38,670 bases of DNA from JBBRGK01 sp036741355 (GCA_036741355.1 DAINSK010000032.1:1-38670); one strand, 5' to 3'; shown: positions 23,305 through 30,875, counted from the stretch's first letter. The notes: generated by a model not told the origin, from the sequence alone. Numbers and translations are program-made.

Positions 23305-24708
23305 ATGCCGCTCGACGACCGCAGTCTCGCCTCCGCCTCCCTGAGGGACCTTGGCCGGATGTTGCGGACCGGCGTGACGACGCCGACCGTGCTGGCGGGC
23401 TACTACCTCGACCGTCTGGATACCGTTGGGCGTCGCTTCAATGCAGTGGCCACGTTAATGCGCGAACGTGCCATGCGTGAAGCACGGCAGGCAGAAGAAG
23501 AGCTTGCGTCGCGACTTGACCGTGGTCCGCTGCACGGCATCCCGTACGGGGTTAAGGACCTGATCGCCACGGCCGGCGTGCCGACCACGTGGGGAGCAGT
23601 TCCGTTCCGCGATCAGGTATTCGACGCCGATGCCACCGTTGTTGCGCGGCTTGGGGAGGCGGGCGCCGTGCTCGTGGCCAAGCTGTCGATGGTCGAGCTC
23701 GCCGGTGGAATGGGCTACGAACAACCGGACGCCAGCCTCACCGGGCCGGGGCTGAGCCCGTGGAATCCTGGGGGTTGGAGCGGTGGCTCCTCCAGCGGCT
23801 CGGGATCGGCCGTGGGAGCACGGGCAATTCCGTTCGCGATCGGGTCGGAAACGTTCGGATCGATCACGACTCCCTCCTCGTTTTGCGGTGTCTCGGGCCT
23901 GCGGCCGACGTATGGGCGCGTGAGCCGTCACGGCGCGATGGCGCTGTGCTGGACGATGGACAAGCTGGGGCCGATGTGCCGCACCGCCGACGACTGCGGC
24001 CTCGTACTGGACGCGATCGCCGGACCCGATCCGGAGGACCCGTCCAGCCTGAACCGGCCCTACGCCTATCGGCCGGAGGGTCAGCGGGTCAACGGCTTCC
24101 GGCTCGCGGTCCTCAAAGGCGGCACGGACGGCTCCCAGCCCGAGGTGCTGGCGAACTTCGAGGCGGCGCTCGACGTTCTGCGCGAAGTAGCGTCGATCGA
24201 AGCGATCGAGCTGCCGGACATCCCCTACGGCGCGGTAGCGATGACGATCATTCGCGCCGAAGCCTCGGCCGCGTTCGACGATTTCCTCATTAGCGGGCGC
24301 GTGGCCGACCTAACGGCTCCGGAAGACCGGGTGACGCCGCTTTCCTATATCACCGTCTCGGCCCGAGATTACCTGCGCGCGCTGCGTATCCGCCGCCACA
24401 TCTCCCGGGCGATGGACTCGATGATGGCCCAATACGACGCCGTGGTGACTCCGACGACGAACAGCGTTGCCTATCCGATCGGCCAGAGGTTTCCAGGCGC
24501 GCGCACCCGTTCGGTGGGCTCGGCAATCGGCGCGGCGGGTAACGTAGCCGGCCTCCCGGCGGTCAGCATGCCGAACGGCTTCGGCGAGCGCGGGCTGCCC
24601 ACCGCCATCCAGTTTGTTGGGCGTGCGCTGGATGAGAACCGGATCCTGGCGGTCGCAAATGCATACCAGCGGAAGACCGACTGGCACCTTCGGCTGCCCG
24701 TGGTCTAG
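23305..24708 (+). CDS. Amidase-signature family amidase
   Basis: A 467-residue amidase of the Ser-cisSer-Lys class. Lys is in GIPYGVKDLIAT (K84), the cis-Ser in GGSSSGSGSAVGA (S162), and the nucleophile in GSETFGSITTPSSFCG (S186); the K-to-Ser and Ser-to-Ser spacings match characterised members. It resembles GatA but stands alone without gatB or gatC neighbours, and its TTPSSF replaces the usual R-P-A context, so a small-molecule amide is the likely substrate. It ends seven bases from the convergent CoA-transferase. Confidence 0.85.
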   Translation: MPLDDRSLASASLRDLGRMLRTGVTTPTVLAGYYLDRLDTVGRRFNAVATLMRERAMREARQAEEELASRLDRGPLHGIPYGVKDLIATAGVPTTWGAVPFRDQVFDADATVVARLGEAGAVLVAKLSMVELAGGMGYEQPDASLTGPGLSPWNPGGWSGGSSSGSGSAVGARAIPFAIGSETFGSITTPSSFCGVSGLRPTYGRVSRHGAMALCWTMDKLGPMCRTADDCGLVLDAIAGPDPEDPSSLNRPYAYRPEGQRVNGFRLAVLKGGTDGSQPEVLANFEAALDVLREVASIEAIELPDIPYGAVAMTIIRAEASAAFDDFLISGRVADLTAPEDRVTPLSYITVSARDYLRALRIRRHISRAMDSMMAQYDAVVTPTTNSVAYPIGQRFPGARTRSVGSAIGAAGNVAGLPAVSMPNGFGERGLPTAIQFVGRALDENRILAVANAYQRKTDWHLRLPVV

Positions 24709-24715
24709 TTCCCAA

Positions 24716-25966
24716 TTAAATCGTGCCTTCGTCCTGCAAGCGCCGTAACTCAGTATCACTGAGGCCCAGCAGGCCTTCGTAGACCTCTCTATTGTGCTGA
24801 CCGAGCAGCGGCGCCGGCCGGCGAATCGCGCCAGGAGTCTCGGAGAGTTTGGGCACGACGCCCTGCATGGTGACGCGGCCCAACGCCGGGTCGTCCACCT
24901 CGACCAGGTCGCCACGGGCCGCGACGTGCGGATCGGCAAACAGGTCGGCGATCGTGTAGCTGGCCGACATGGGAATGTCGGCTCCCTGCAGCCTATCCAT
25001 CACCACCGACAGATCGTGCCCGTTGATCCACTGCTTCAGCGCGCCGTCCAACTCCTGCTGGCTCTCGGTTCGGCCGGCGTTCGTCAAGAAGCGAAGATCT
25101 TCGGCCAGATCATCGCGGTCCACGGCGCGCATCAAGCGCTGGAACATGCGGTACTCGCCCACGATGAGCATTACCCAGCGGTGGTCGCGTGTCTGGAACG
25201 CCCCGGCCGGGATGGCCGGGCCGCCGTTGCCGACGCGGTTGCGCACGGTTCCCGTGGCGCTGTAGTGGGTGGCCGTGAACTCCTGGGCGCGCAGCACCGA
25301 CTCGAACAACGCGCTGTCGATCACCTGGCCCTTGTCGCTGCCCAGCGCGTCGCGCACGTACAGAGCAATGAGGGCGCCGACCGTGCTGAAGGCGCCGGTG
25401 AGGAAGTCCACCACCGACAGTCCAGGTCGCATCGGCTCGTCGTCCGGGCGACCGGTCAGGTGCCAGAGACCGCCGAAGGCGCTGCCGATCCGGTCGTACC
25501 CCGGCCTGTTGCGGTAAGGTCCGGTCTGGCCGTAGCCCGAAACGCGCACGATTACGAGCCGCGGGTTCACCGCCTGCAGCCGGTCGGGACCGAGGTCCCA
25601 GCTTTCCAGCGTTCCCGGCACGAAATTTTCGACCAGAACATCGCTGATAGCGACCAGTTCCAGCAGCAAGGCCTTGCCTTCCGGCTTGCGTAGATCGAGG
25701 GTGATACCGCGCTTGTTGCGGGCATCGACTGCGAACCAGTACGAGGTGTCGCCCTTCACCGGGCCAAGCGTGCGCAGTGTATCGCCGCGCCCCGGAATCT
25801 CCACTTTGATCACGTCGGCGCCAAAGTCGCCGAGAGTCGTCGCGACGAACGGTCCGGCCAGTACGGTGGCGATGTCGATGACCCGCAGCGCAGCGAGCGG
25901 GCCCGTTGACGGTTGTTCACGCTCGGCGCCCGTTGGTTGGTCGCCGGGCTGGCTGGTCGGGCTCAT
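24716..25966 (-). CDS. Class III (CaiB/BaiF) CoA-transferase, second paralogue
   Basis: A 416-residue family III CoA-transferase. LRVIDIATVLAGPFVATTLGDFGADVIKVE, ARNKRGITLDLRKPEGKALLLELV, VENFVPGTLESW and VSGYGQTGPYRNRPGYDRIGSAFGG are all present; the Asp of GYDRI (about D158) is the catalytic residue. LLGQHNREVYEGLLG closes the protein. I chose ATG 25966, nine bases after a GGGAG site, over the ATG 13 codons upstream. Partners and substrate are unknown; the two paralogues in this window are only distantly alike, so they are not a recent duplication. Confidence 0.88.
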   Translation of the reverse strand: MSPTSQPGDQPTGAEREQPSTGPLAALRVIDIATVLAGPFVATTLGDFGADVIKVEIPGRGDTLRTLGPVKGDTSYWFAVDARNKRGITLDLRKPEGKALLLELVAISDVLVENFVPGTLESWDLGPDRLQAVNPRLVIVRVSGYGQTGPYRNRPGYDRIGSAFGGLWHLTGRPDDEPMRPGLSVVDFLTGAFSTVGALIALYVRDALGSDKGQVIDSALFESVLRAQEFTATHYSATGTVRNRVGNGGPAIPAGAFQTRDHRWVMLIVGEYRMFQRLMRAVDRDDLAEDLRFLTNAGRTESQQELDGALKQWINGHDLSVVMDRLQGADIPMSASYTIADLFADPHVAARGDLVEVDDPALGRVTMQGVVPKLSETPGAIRRPAPLLGQHNREVYEGLLGLSDTELRRLQDEGTI

Positions 25967-26037
25967 GCGCACATACTCCCGCCGTTGCTGGTGCGGCACT
26001 ATCATACGGGGAGCGCCCGAGGTCGCAGGGGACAGGG

Positions 26038-26223
26038 ATGAAGGTACGCGATATCATCAGAGAGGTCGAGCGTGCTGGGTGGTTCTATGTGCGGACCCGA
26101 GGGAGCCACCACTACTACCACCACCCGAAGCGTCGCGGTACGGTCACGGTTCCCGGTCAGTCGAATGATGACCTGTCGCTCAAAACGCTGATTAGTATCC
26201 GGAGACAGGCGGAGGGCAAGTAG
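26038..26223 (+). CDS. hicA: HicA-type mRNA interferase toxin
   Basis: A 61-residue double-stranded-RNA-binding-fold toxin. KVRDIIREVERAGWFYVRTRGSHHYYHHP is the HicA pattern with the catalytic histidine in GSHH (H24/H25); TVTVPGQSNDDLSLKTLISIRRQA completes the domain. It cleaves mRNA when free and is neutralised by HicB. Start ATG 26038 has AGGGG upstream. Its downstream partner begins 13 nt after the stop. The upstream CoA-transferase is divergent, so the module has its own promoter in 25967-26037. Confidence 0.85.
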   Translation: MKVRDIIREVERAGWFYVRTRGSHHYYHHPKRRGTVTVPGQSNDDLSLKTLISIRRQAEGK

Positions 26224-26236
26224 AAAGGAGCATCCC

Positions 26237-26482
26237 ATGGTGCATGAGTATGAGGCTGTGGTTCATCCGGCAGTGCGGGTGATTCTTGAGGAGGGACCGC
26301 GAAATTGGTCCGCGTTTGCGCCGAGTATTCCCGGCTGTATTTCAACGGGCAAAACCCGGGAAGATGTGGAACGAAATATCGAGGAGGCATTGACGTTCCA
26401 TCTTAAGGATCTGCACCAGACGGAGTTGGAAGAGATCAATCGCGAGGCGGCAGAAGCAGAGGCAGCAGAGCACCGCGCATGA
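26237..26482 (+). CDS. hicB: HicB-type antitoxin
   Basis: An 81-residue HicB-like protein. YEAVVHP, then NWSAFAPSIPGCISTGKTREDVERNIEEALTFHLKDL, is the partially degraded RNase-H-like fold of HicB. There is no C-terminal helix-turn-helix or ribbon-helix-helix domain; the end is a Glu/Ala-rich helix, so autoregulation would need another protein. GAAAGGAG precedes ATG 26237. The stop overlaps the start of the acetyltransferase gene by four bases (ATGA), linking that gene to the module. Confidence 0.83.
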   Translation: MVHEYEAVVHPAVRVILEEGPRNWSAFAPSIPGCISTGKTREDVERNIEEALTFHLKDLHQTELEEINREAAEAEAAEHRA

Positions 26483-27147
26483 CCGTCGAACCGCCAATTT
26501 CCTACCGCCCCCTGGCCGAGCTCGACCTGGCTTTCGTGCCGTTACAGTGCCAGGGCGAGCCGGATGAAGTGCGCGACCGTATCCGCGGTTGCGGCAGCAG
26601 CGCCATGCTCGCTTTCGACGGCGACCGCTGCGTTGCACAGCTCCAGTTCCGGCCGTATGCGCCCGGAACGCGGTCGCCCAATGGCATCCACCACCCGCTC
26701 TATTGGTTGGACTATCCGCCCGAGACGCCGCCGCTGCCCGAGCGTTCGCTTTCGCTTTTCTGCTATCACGTCGGCCAGGTGGAGAACGACCCCGAGCGGC
26801 GCGACCCCCGGTATCTCGGCCGCGGCATTGGGCAGGAGCTGTTACGGCAGGCCGCGGACTGGGCGGTCGCCAACGGCTTCGATGCCGTTATGGCCAAAGG
26901 CCTGGCGCCAAGCTGGCCGGTGATCCAGTACATGGGCGGCATGCCGTGGCCCGTATATGAGCAGCATGGCTTCGAGTCTGTGCACGCGTACCATGACTCC
27001 GAACTGCGCCAGGTGCTGGACGAAATTCTGCTCGGAGCCTACGGCACCCGACGGTTGAGTGAGCTAACCGAAGAGGTCGAAAAAGGCGCGGACCTCGACG
27101 CTCTCGCCGAGGTCCGGGTGTTCGTTCGCCGGCTGCCCGGACGGTAG
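26479..27147 (+). CDS. GNAT-like N-acetyltransferase
   Basis: A 222-residue protein. The central PRYLGRGIGQELLRQAADWAVANGFDAVMAKG resembles GNAT motif A, with R-G-I-G as the acetyl-CoA pyrophosphate loop; the strand before it (SLSLFCYHVGQ) and the later WPVYEQHGFE (motif B-like) agree. The C-terminal 40 residues are acidic and helical. The acceptor is unknown. It overlaps hicB by ATGA, and five bases separate it from pdp, so it bridges the toxin-antitoxin pair and the metabolic genes. Confidence 0.65.
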   Translation: MTVEPPISYRPLAELDLAFVPLQCQGEPDEVRDRIRGCGSSAMLAFDGDRCVAQLQFRPYAPGTRSPNGIHHPLYWLDYPPETPPLPERSLSLFCYHVGQVENDPERRDPRYLGRGIGQELLRQAADWAVANGFDAVMAKGLAPSWPVIQYMGGMPWPVYEQHGFESVHAYHDSELRQVLDEILLGAYGTRRLSELTEEVEKGADLDALAEVRVFVRRLPGR

Positions 27148-27152
27148 ACAGT

Positions 27153-28493
27153 ATGCGTGCCGTGGACCTCATTCTGAAGAAGCGCGGCGGCGAGCGCCTG
27201 ACGCGCGCGGAGCTTGCCTACCTCGTGCGCGGCGCGACCGACGGCTCCATCCCCGACTACCAGCTAGCGGCCTGGCTGATGGCGGTTTGCTGGCGCGGCA
27301 TGGGCGACGACGAGACGATCGACCTGACGCTTGAAATGGCGTCCAGCGGCCGTGTGAACGATCTGCGCGAAGCCGCCGGCGGTCGCATCGTCGTGGACAA
27401 GCACAGCACCGGTGGCGTGGGCGACAAGTCGACGCTGGTCGTGGCGCCGTTGGTCGCCGCCTGCGGCGTGCCGTTTGCCAAGCTCACCGGCAAAGGCCTG
27501 GGACACACCGGCGGCACCGTCGACAAGCTGGAATCGTTCGCCGGGTTTCGTTCAGAACTGAGCGGCGACGAGTTTCAGATGTTCCTGCGGCAGCACGACC
27601 TGGCGATCGCGGGGCAGTCGAACGACCTGGCGCCCGCCGATGGCAGGCTCTATGAGCTTCGCGACTCTACGGGAACCGTGGATAGCGTGCCGCTGATCGC
27701 CAGCAGCATCATGTCGAAGAAGCTGGCGGGCGGCGCCGGCGCGATCCTCCTGGATGTCAAAGTGGGCAGCGGCGCGTTCATGCGCGACCGGCACGAGGCC
27801 GAGAAGCTCGCGACGCTGATGATGGCGATCGGCGAACGGTCAGGGCGGCGGGTGAAGGCGGTGCTGAGCAACATGGAGCAGCCCCTGGGTAACGCAGTAG
27901 GCAACTCACTGGAAATAGCCGAAGCGGTGGCAACGCTGCGCGGCAAAGGGCCTGCAGACCTCGGTGAGCTGTGCCGGCTTGAGGCGGCGGAATTATTGGT
28001 ACTCGCCGGGCGAGCGCTGTCGCACGAAGAGGCTGCGTCACTGGTCGAGCAGGCGATTCGGAGCGGCACCGCGCTGACGAAGCTGGCTGATGTCGTAGAG
28101 GCGCAGGGTGGCAACCGCGGTCAGGTCCTGGATACCGCAACCTTGCCCCATGCGCCCGTGGTTCGGCCCCTGCTCAGCCCGGGGACCGGCTATGTCAGCC
28201 GTCTCGACGCGCTGACGGTCGGGCGGGCAGCGGTGCGATTGGGCGCGGGTCGCGCCGCGAAAGCCGAGCGCATACGCCACGACGTCGGTATCGTGCTGCA
28301 CTGTAAGGTCGGCGACTACGTGGAGACAGGCGAACCGTTGCTGGATGTCCATGCTGCGACCGACCACATGGCCAAGGCCGCGATTCATGATTTACTTCAG
28401 GCATACGAATTCGAAGCGGAGCGGCTGGAGCCGCTACCGGTCCTCCTGCACGTCTCCCATAACCGGCCCGCGGAAAAAGGAGTGTGGCCATGA
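27153..28493 (+). CDS. pdp: Pyrimidine-nucleoside (thymidine) phosphorylase
   Basis: A 446-residue nucleoside phosphorylase II, splitting pyrimidine nucleosides with phosphate into base and (deoxy)ribose-1-phosphate. VDKHSTGGVGDKSTLVVAPLVAACG (K83/H84), KLTGKGLGHTGGTVDKLES, SSIMSKKLAGGAGAILLDVKVGSGAFM and the C-terminal biotinyl-like VGDYVETGEPLLDVHA all fit. A Lys-x-Ser pattern around SIMSKK is the pyrimidine site. It cannot be split into deoA or pdp by eye, so the symbol is provisional. The stop overlaps the next start (ATGA-type, 28490-28493). Confidence 0.9.
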   Translation: MRAVDLILKKRGGERLTRAELAYLVRGATDGSIPDYQLAAWLMAVCWRGMGDDETIDLTLEMASSGRVNDLREAAGGRIVVDKHSTGGVGDKSTLVVAPLVAACGVPFAKLTGKGLGHTGGTVDKLESFAGFRSELSGDEFQMFLRQHDLAIAGQSNDLAPADGRLYELRDSTGTVDSVPLIASSIMSKKLAGGAGAILLDVKVGSGAFMRDRHEAEKLATLMMAIGERSGRRVKAVLSNMEQPLGNAVGNSLEIAEAVATLRGKGPADLGELCRLEAAELLVLAGRALSHEEAASLVEQAIRSGTALTKLADVVEAQGGNRGQVLDTATLPHAPVVRPLLSPGTGYVSRLDALTVGRAAVRLGAGRAAKAERIRHDVGIVLHCKVGDYVETGEPLLDVHAATDHMAKAAIHDLLQAYEFEAERLEPLPVLLHVSHNRPAEKGVWP

Positions 28494-29191
28494 CCGTTGA
28501 CAAGACCAGCGCGGCCGGGCGCCGAACGAATGGCGCTGCAACAAGCAAGATCGTGCGCAGGTCGGCGCCGTCTGCGCCGGTGGACCAGCAACGCCGGCCG
28601 TTTGTGCCGGAGCCGCCCCCGCACGACGAGCCGCCGGTGAGCTGGTTTCCGGTACTCGAGTACGAGCAGATGGAACCCGAGGTGCGGGCGCTGCTTGAAA
28701 AGGCCGAGAGCCGCGCCGGCTTCTGTCCCAACGTCTTCCGCGCCTTCGCCTGGCGGCCGTCCCGCTTTCTCAAGTGGTTCGCCCACTACAACGAGTTGAT
28801 GAGCGGCCCGTCGGGTCTCACCCGCGCCGAGCGCGAGATGGTCGCGGTCGCCGTCTCGATGCAGAACCGCTGCCTCTACTGTCTCGTCGCCCACGGAGCG
28901 TCGCTGCGCACGCTCACCGGCGACCCGGTGCTGGCCGGCCGCATCACGCTCGACTACCGGCGTGCGGGACTGCGACCGCGCGAGCGTGCGATGCTGGACT
29001 ACGCGGTGAAAATCACGACCCACATGGAAGACTGCTCTCCGGAGGATATCGTCCGGCTCAAGACTGTTGGCTTCACGGACGAAGACGTCTGGGATATCGC
29101 CGAAGTGGCGGCGATGTTCAACTTCACCAACCGCCTCGCCGCCGCCACCGGCCAACTGCCGAACCGCGAGTACAACGGCATGGCGCGGTAG
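28490..29191 (+). CDS. AhpD-like peroxidase-related protein (carboxymuconolactone decarboxylase family)
   Basis: A 233-residue alkylhydroperoxidase-like protein. After a disordered, Pro-rich N-terminus (about 50 residues) comes WFPVLEYEQMEPEVRALLEKAESRAGFCPNVFRAF and the redox site NRCLYCLVAHGA (C128, C131, H135), the CxxC...H pattern of AhpD. The C-terminus is VWDIAEVAAMFNFTNRLAAATGQL. It should reduce peroxides through its disulfide with a thioredoxin- or lipoamide-type donor. AAGGAG precedes ATG 28490; the start overlaps the pdp stop. Its last 102 nt reappear at 30241-30342, beyond a toxin-antitoxin pair. Confidence 0.83.
   Translation: MTVDKTSAAGRRTNGAATSKIVRRSAPSAPVDQQRRPFVPEPPPHDEPPVSWFPVLEYEQMEPEVRALLEKAESRAGFCPNVFRAFAWRPSRFLKWFAHYNELMSGPSGLTRAEREMVAVAVSMQNRCLYCLVAHGASLRTLTGDPVLAGRITLDYRRAGLRPRERAMLDYAVKITTHMEDCSPEDIVRLKTVGFTDEDVWDIAEVAAMFNFTNRLAAATGQLPNREYNGMAR
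29090..29191. repeat. Direct-repeat arm: intact AhpD-like 3' end (partner at 30241-30342)
   Basis: The last 102 nt of the gene including the stop. The first 62 nt (29090-29151) are identical to 30241-30302; the remaining 40 differ at four positions, all third-codon synonymous changes. Similarity ends at the stop codon. Confidence 0.92.
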
Positions 29192-29204
29192 GGCTGGCTC
29201 CGTT

Positions 29205-29290
29205 GTACCGGGTACGGACTACTGTAGGGGCACAGTATCCCTGCCGAAGAAGTGCCCACGAATTCCGGGGGCACCTCCAATGGCAGGATA
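29205..29290. promoter_or_regulatory. Palindromes upstream of the AbrB/VapC module
   Basis: Between the AhpD-like stop and ATG 29300 lie GTACC-G-GGTAC (29205-29215) and a nested inverted repeat: outer arms TATCCCTGCC (29236-29245) and GGCAGGATA (29282-29290), inner arms GTGCCC (29252-29257) and GGGCAC (29269-29274). The outer right arm ends ten bases before the antitoxin start. It may be the operator of the module, or the end of a small mobile element; the sequence cannot decide. Confidence 0.45.
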
Positions 29291-29299
29291 GTCGTACGT

Positions 29300-29665
29300 A
29301 TGACCTACGGAGTACACGCGGTGGTTGGTGCAAAACGGCGCACGCGCATTACCAGCCATGGGGGCATCTCCCTCCCGGAAGACCTGCTGCGCAAGCACCA
29401 CCTCAAAGCCGGCGATGAAGTGGCTGTCGAGGACACCGACCGCGGTATTGTGATTACGCCGCAGGTCGGAGAGGAACCCATGAGCACAGAGTACGACCCA
29501 TTGCTGTTTGCCAAACCAAGCCCTGCAGAGATTGCGCGGCGGCGGGCGCTGTTTGCCCAGGTGATGGCCCGCCGCCAGGGGCGCGATATTAGGCCGCTGA
29601 CGAGCACGGAACTCATCCACCTTGCCCGCACCGCGGAAGGGAGCATGGAGGGCCCAGGCAGCTGA
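29300..29665 (+). CDS. AbrB/SpoVT-fold antitoxin
   Basis: A 121-residue protein. AKRRTRITSHGGISLPEDLLRKHHLKAGDEVAVEDTDRGIVITP (about residues 11-55) is a swapped-hairpin AbrB/MazE DNA-binding domain: I-T..G.I.LP...R....L..GD.V. The tail (FAKPSPAEIARRRALFAQVMARRQGRDI) is a helical toxin-neutralising region. ATG 29300 is chosen because the domain begins ten residues later; earlier in-frame start-like codons fall in the palindromes. It overlaps the toxin gene by 44 nt and probably represses the operon. Confidence 0.78.
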   Translation: MTYGVHAVVGAKRRTRITSHGGISLPEDLLRKHHLKAGDEVAVEDTDRGIVITPQVGEEPMSTEYDPLLFAKPSPAEIARRRALFAQVMARRQGRDIRPLTSTELIHLARTAEGSMEGPGS

Positions 29666-30116
29666 CCGCCTGGTCCCCGATGCGTCCGTCGCGTTCAAGT
29701 GGCATATTGCCAATGAGCCAGACACCGCCCGGGCCGTTGCCGTCCTTGCTGCCTATACCGCCGGTGACCTTGCGCTCGTCGCGCCAGACCATTTTCGCTA
29801 CGAAGTCCCGGCGGCACTGCGGGCCGCCACCCGGCGGCGACCGCCACGGCTCTCCCGCGAACAGGCCGACCAAGCAGTGGCGGAGTTTCTCGGCTTTGCG
29901 ATTCCGACCGTAACCGATGACGCGTTGGTGACCGACGCCTTGGCCGTGTCGTTCAGCAACGACTGTGGATTCTACGATGCCCTGTATGTTGCCCTGGCCC
30001 ACCGCCTCGGCATTCCCTTTCTGACGGCCGACGCAAAGCTGTACCAGCAGGTTCGCCAGCTCCCGGATGTCCTGTGGCTGGGTGACTGGCAGACTGGGTC
30101 GAGCGAGGCGGTGTAA
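29622..30116 (+). CDS. VapC-type PIN-domain toxin
   Basis: Up to 164 residues. RLVPDASVAFKWH carries the first catalytic Asp; HFRYEVPAALRAATR the conserved Glu; DCGFYDALYVALAHRLGIPFLTADAKLYQQV the third and fourth acids, in the standard VapC order. It should cut tRNA or rRNA when not bound by the AbrB-type antitoxin. The start is unsure: TTG 29622 is the last normal start codon before the domain and lies within the antitoxin gene; a CTG at 29670 after GGAGGG would fit the domain better. All catalytic residues are present, unlike the shortened DUF3368 toxin. Confidence 0.78.
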   Translation: MPAPRKGAWRAQAADRLVPDASVAFKWHIANEPDTARAVAVLAAYTAGDLALVAPDHFRYEVPAALRAATRRRPPRLSREQADQAVAEFLGFAIPTVTDDALVTDALAVSFSNDCGFYDALYVALAHRLGIPFLTADAKLYQQVRQLPDVLWLGDWQTGSSEAV

Positions 30117-30118
30117 AT

Positions 30119-30240
30119 CGTTTAGTCCAGACCGCATCAGCGCAATTGACCCCAAGATTGCCGCGGCCCTCAACGAGTTAACGGACTTGATTGCCGCTCG
30201 CTGTCCCGGTGCGACCTTCGCCTTCAGCGACGAGGATACT
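30119..30240 (+). pseudogene. N-terminal fragment of a small conserved protein, cut by the repeat
   Basis: The frame reads DRISAIDPKIAAALNELTDLIAARCPGATFAFSDED and then runs straight into the displaced AhpD-like tail. I recall small proteins in Chloroflexota and cyanobacteria that begin with an (M)-D-P-.-I-..ALAEL..LI..RYP.ATF.V pattern; if so, this is their N-terminal third without a start codon. The family assignment is from memory and tentative; the join in one open frame is seen directly. Confidence 0.35.
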
Positions 30241-30342
30241 TGGGATATCGCCGAAGTGGCGGCGATGTTCAACTTCACCAACCGCCTCGCCGCCGCCACC
30301 GGGCAATTGCCGAATCGGGAGTACAACGGCATGGCGCGGTAG
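30241..30342 (+). pseudogene. Displaced 3' end of an AhpD-like gene
   Basis: Encodes WDIAEVAAMFNFTNRLAA, then ATGQLPNREYNGMAR and TAG, identical in protein to the C-terminus of the intact gene at 28490-29191. DNA identity is 98 of 102; the four changes (GGC/GGG, CTG/TTG, AAC/AAT, CGC/CGG) are all silent. The preceding codons (TFAFSDEDT against VGFTDEDV) also resemble the intact gene, so similarity may extend about 18 nt further with more differences. No start or catalytic part is present. Confidence 0.88.
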
Positions 30343-30380
30343 AGCGGTCGCTGACGGATCCTCCGATACAGGCGTACGCA

Positions 30381-30875
30381 CTACCGCAACGACGGTTCGA
30401 GAGCGAGATCGTCGATAACCTCGACGTTCGGTAGGGCCAGCAGGATGGAGGGCGGGGCGACGACCTTGCAGGTGCGATCGCCGCCGCCGACCACGATGCG
30501 CTTACGCTGCATCACGCGGCTGTCGACCCAGAGGGGAAGACCGGCCGGCAGCCCGAAGACGGTGACGCCGCCCAGTTCCATGCCTGTAAGCGCCCGTGTC
30601 TCCTCTGGCGCGGCAAACGAAGCCTTGCGTACGCCGAGTCGCTGCTTCACCACGCGGTTCACGTCGAGCCGGGTCGTGGCCAGCACGACGCAAGCGGCGT
30701 AACGGGGCGGGTCCGCCCTGCCGGCCACGACGATGGTGTTTGCAGTGTCTTCGAGCGGCACGCCGTACGCCGCACAGAATGCGGCCGTGTCGGCAAGCGC
30801 GGGGTCGCAGTCGATCAGCTCGTAGGGGATGCCGAGCGCGTCCAGCTGCCGGCGGACATCGTCAGCAACGGTCAT
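30381..30875 (-). CDS. YbaK/EbsC-family aminoacyl-tRNA editing protein
   Basis: A 164-residue YbaK-domain protein, a stand-alone trans-editing enzyme that removes wrong amino acids from tRNAs (for example Cys or Ala from tRNA-Pro). MTVADDVRRQLDALGIPYELIDC, DTANTIVVAGRADPPRYAACVVLATTRLDVNRVVKQRLGVRKASFA and MELGGVTVFGLPAGLPLWVDSRVM follow the domain; the Lys in RVVKQRLG matches the conserved catalytic Lys, and the GG.TPFGLP-like loop is here GGVTVFGLP. ATG 30875 is used; it has no ribosome site but TACACT ends six bases upstream, so the message may be leaderless. Confidence 0.8.
   Translation of the reverse strand: MTVADDVRRQLDALGIPYELIDCDPALADTAAFCAAYGVPLEDTANTIVVAGRADPPRYAACVVLATTRLDVNRVVKQRLGVRKASFAAPEETRALTGMELGGVTVFGLPAGLPLWVDSRVMQRKRIVVGGGDRTCKVVAPPSILLALPNVEVIDDLALEPSLR

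Noticed and set aside
24794..25693. 299-codon plus-strand frame opposite the second CoA-transferase
   Set aside because: Antisense shadow; the CoA-transferase is unambiguous.
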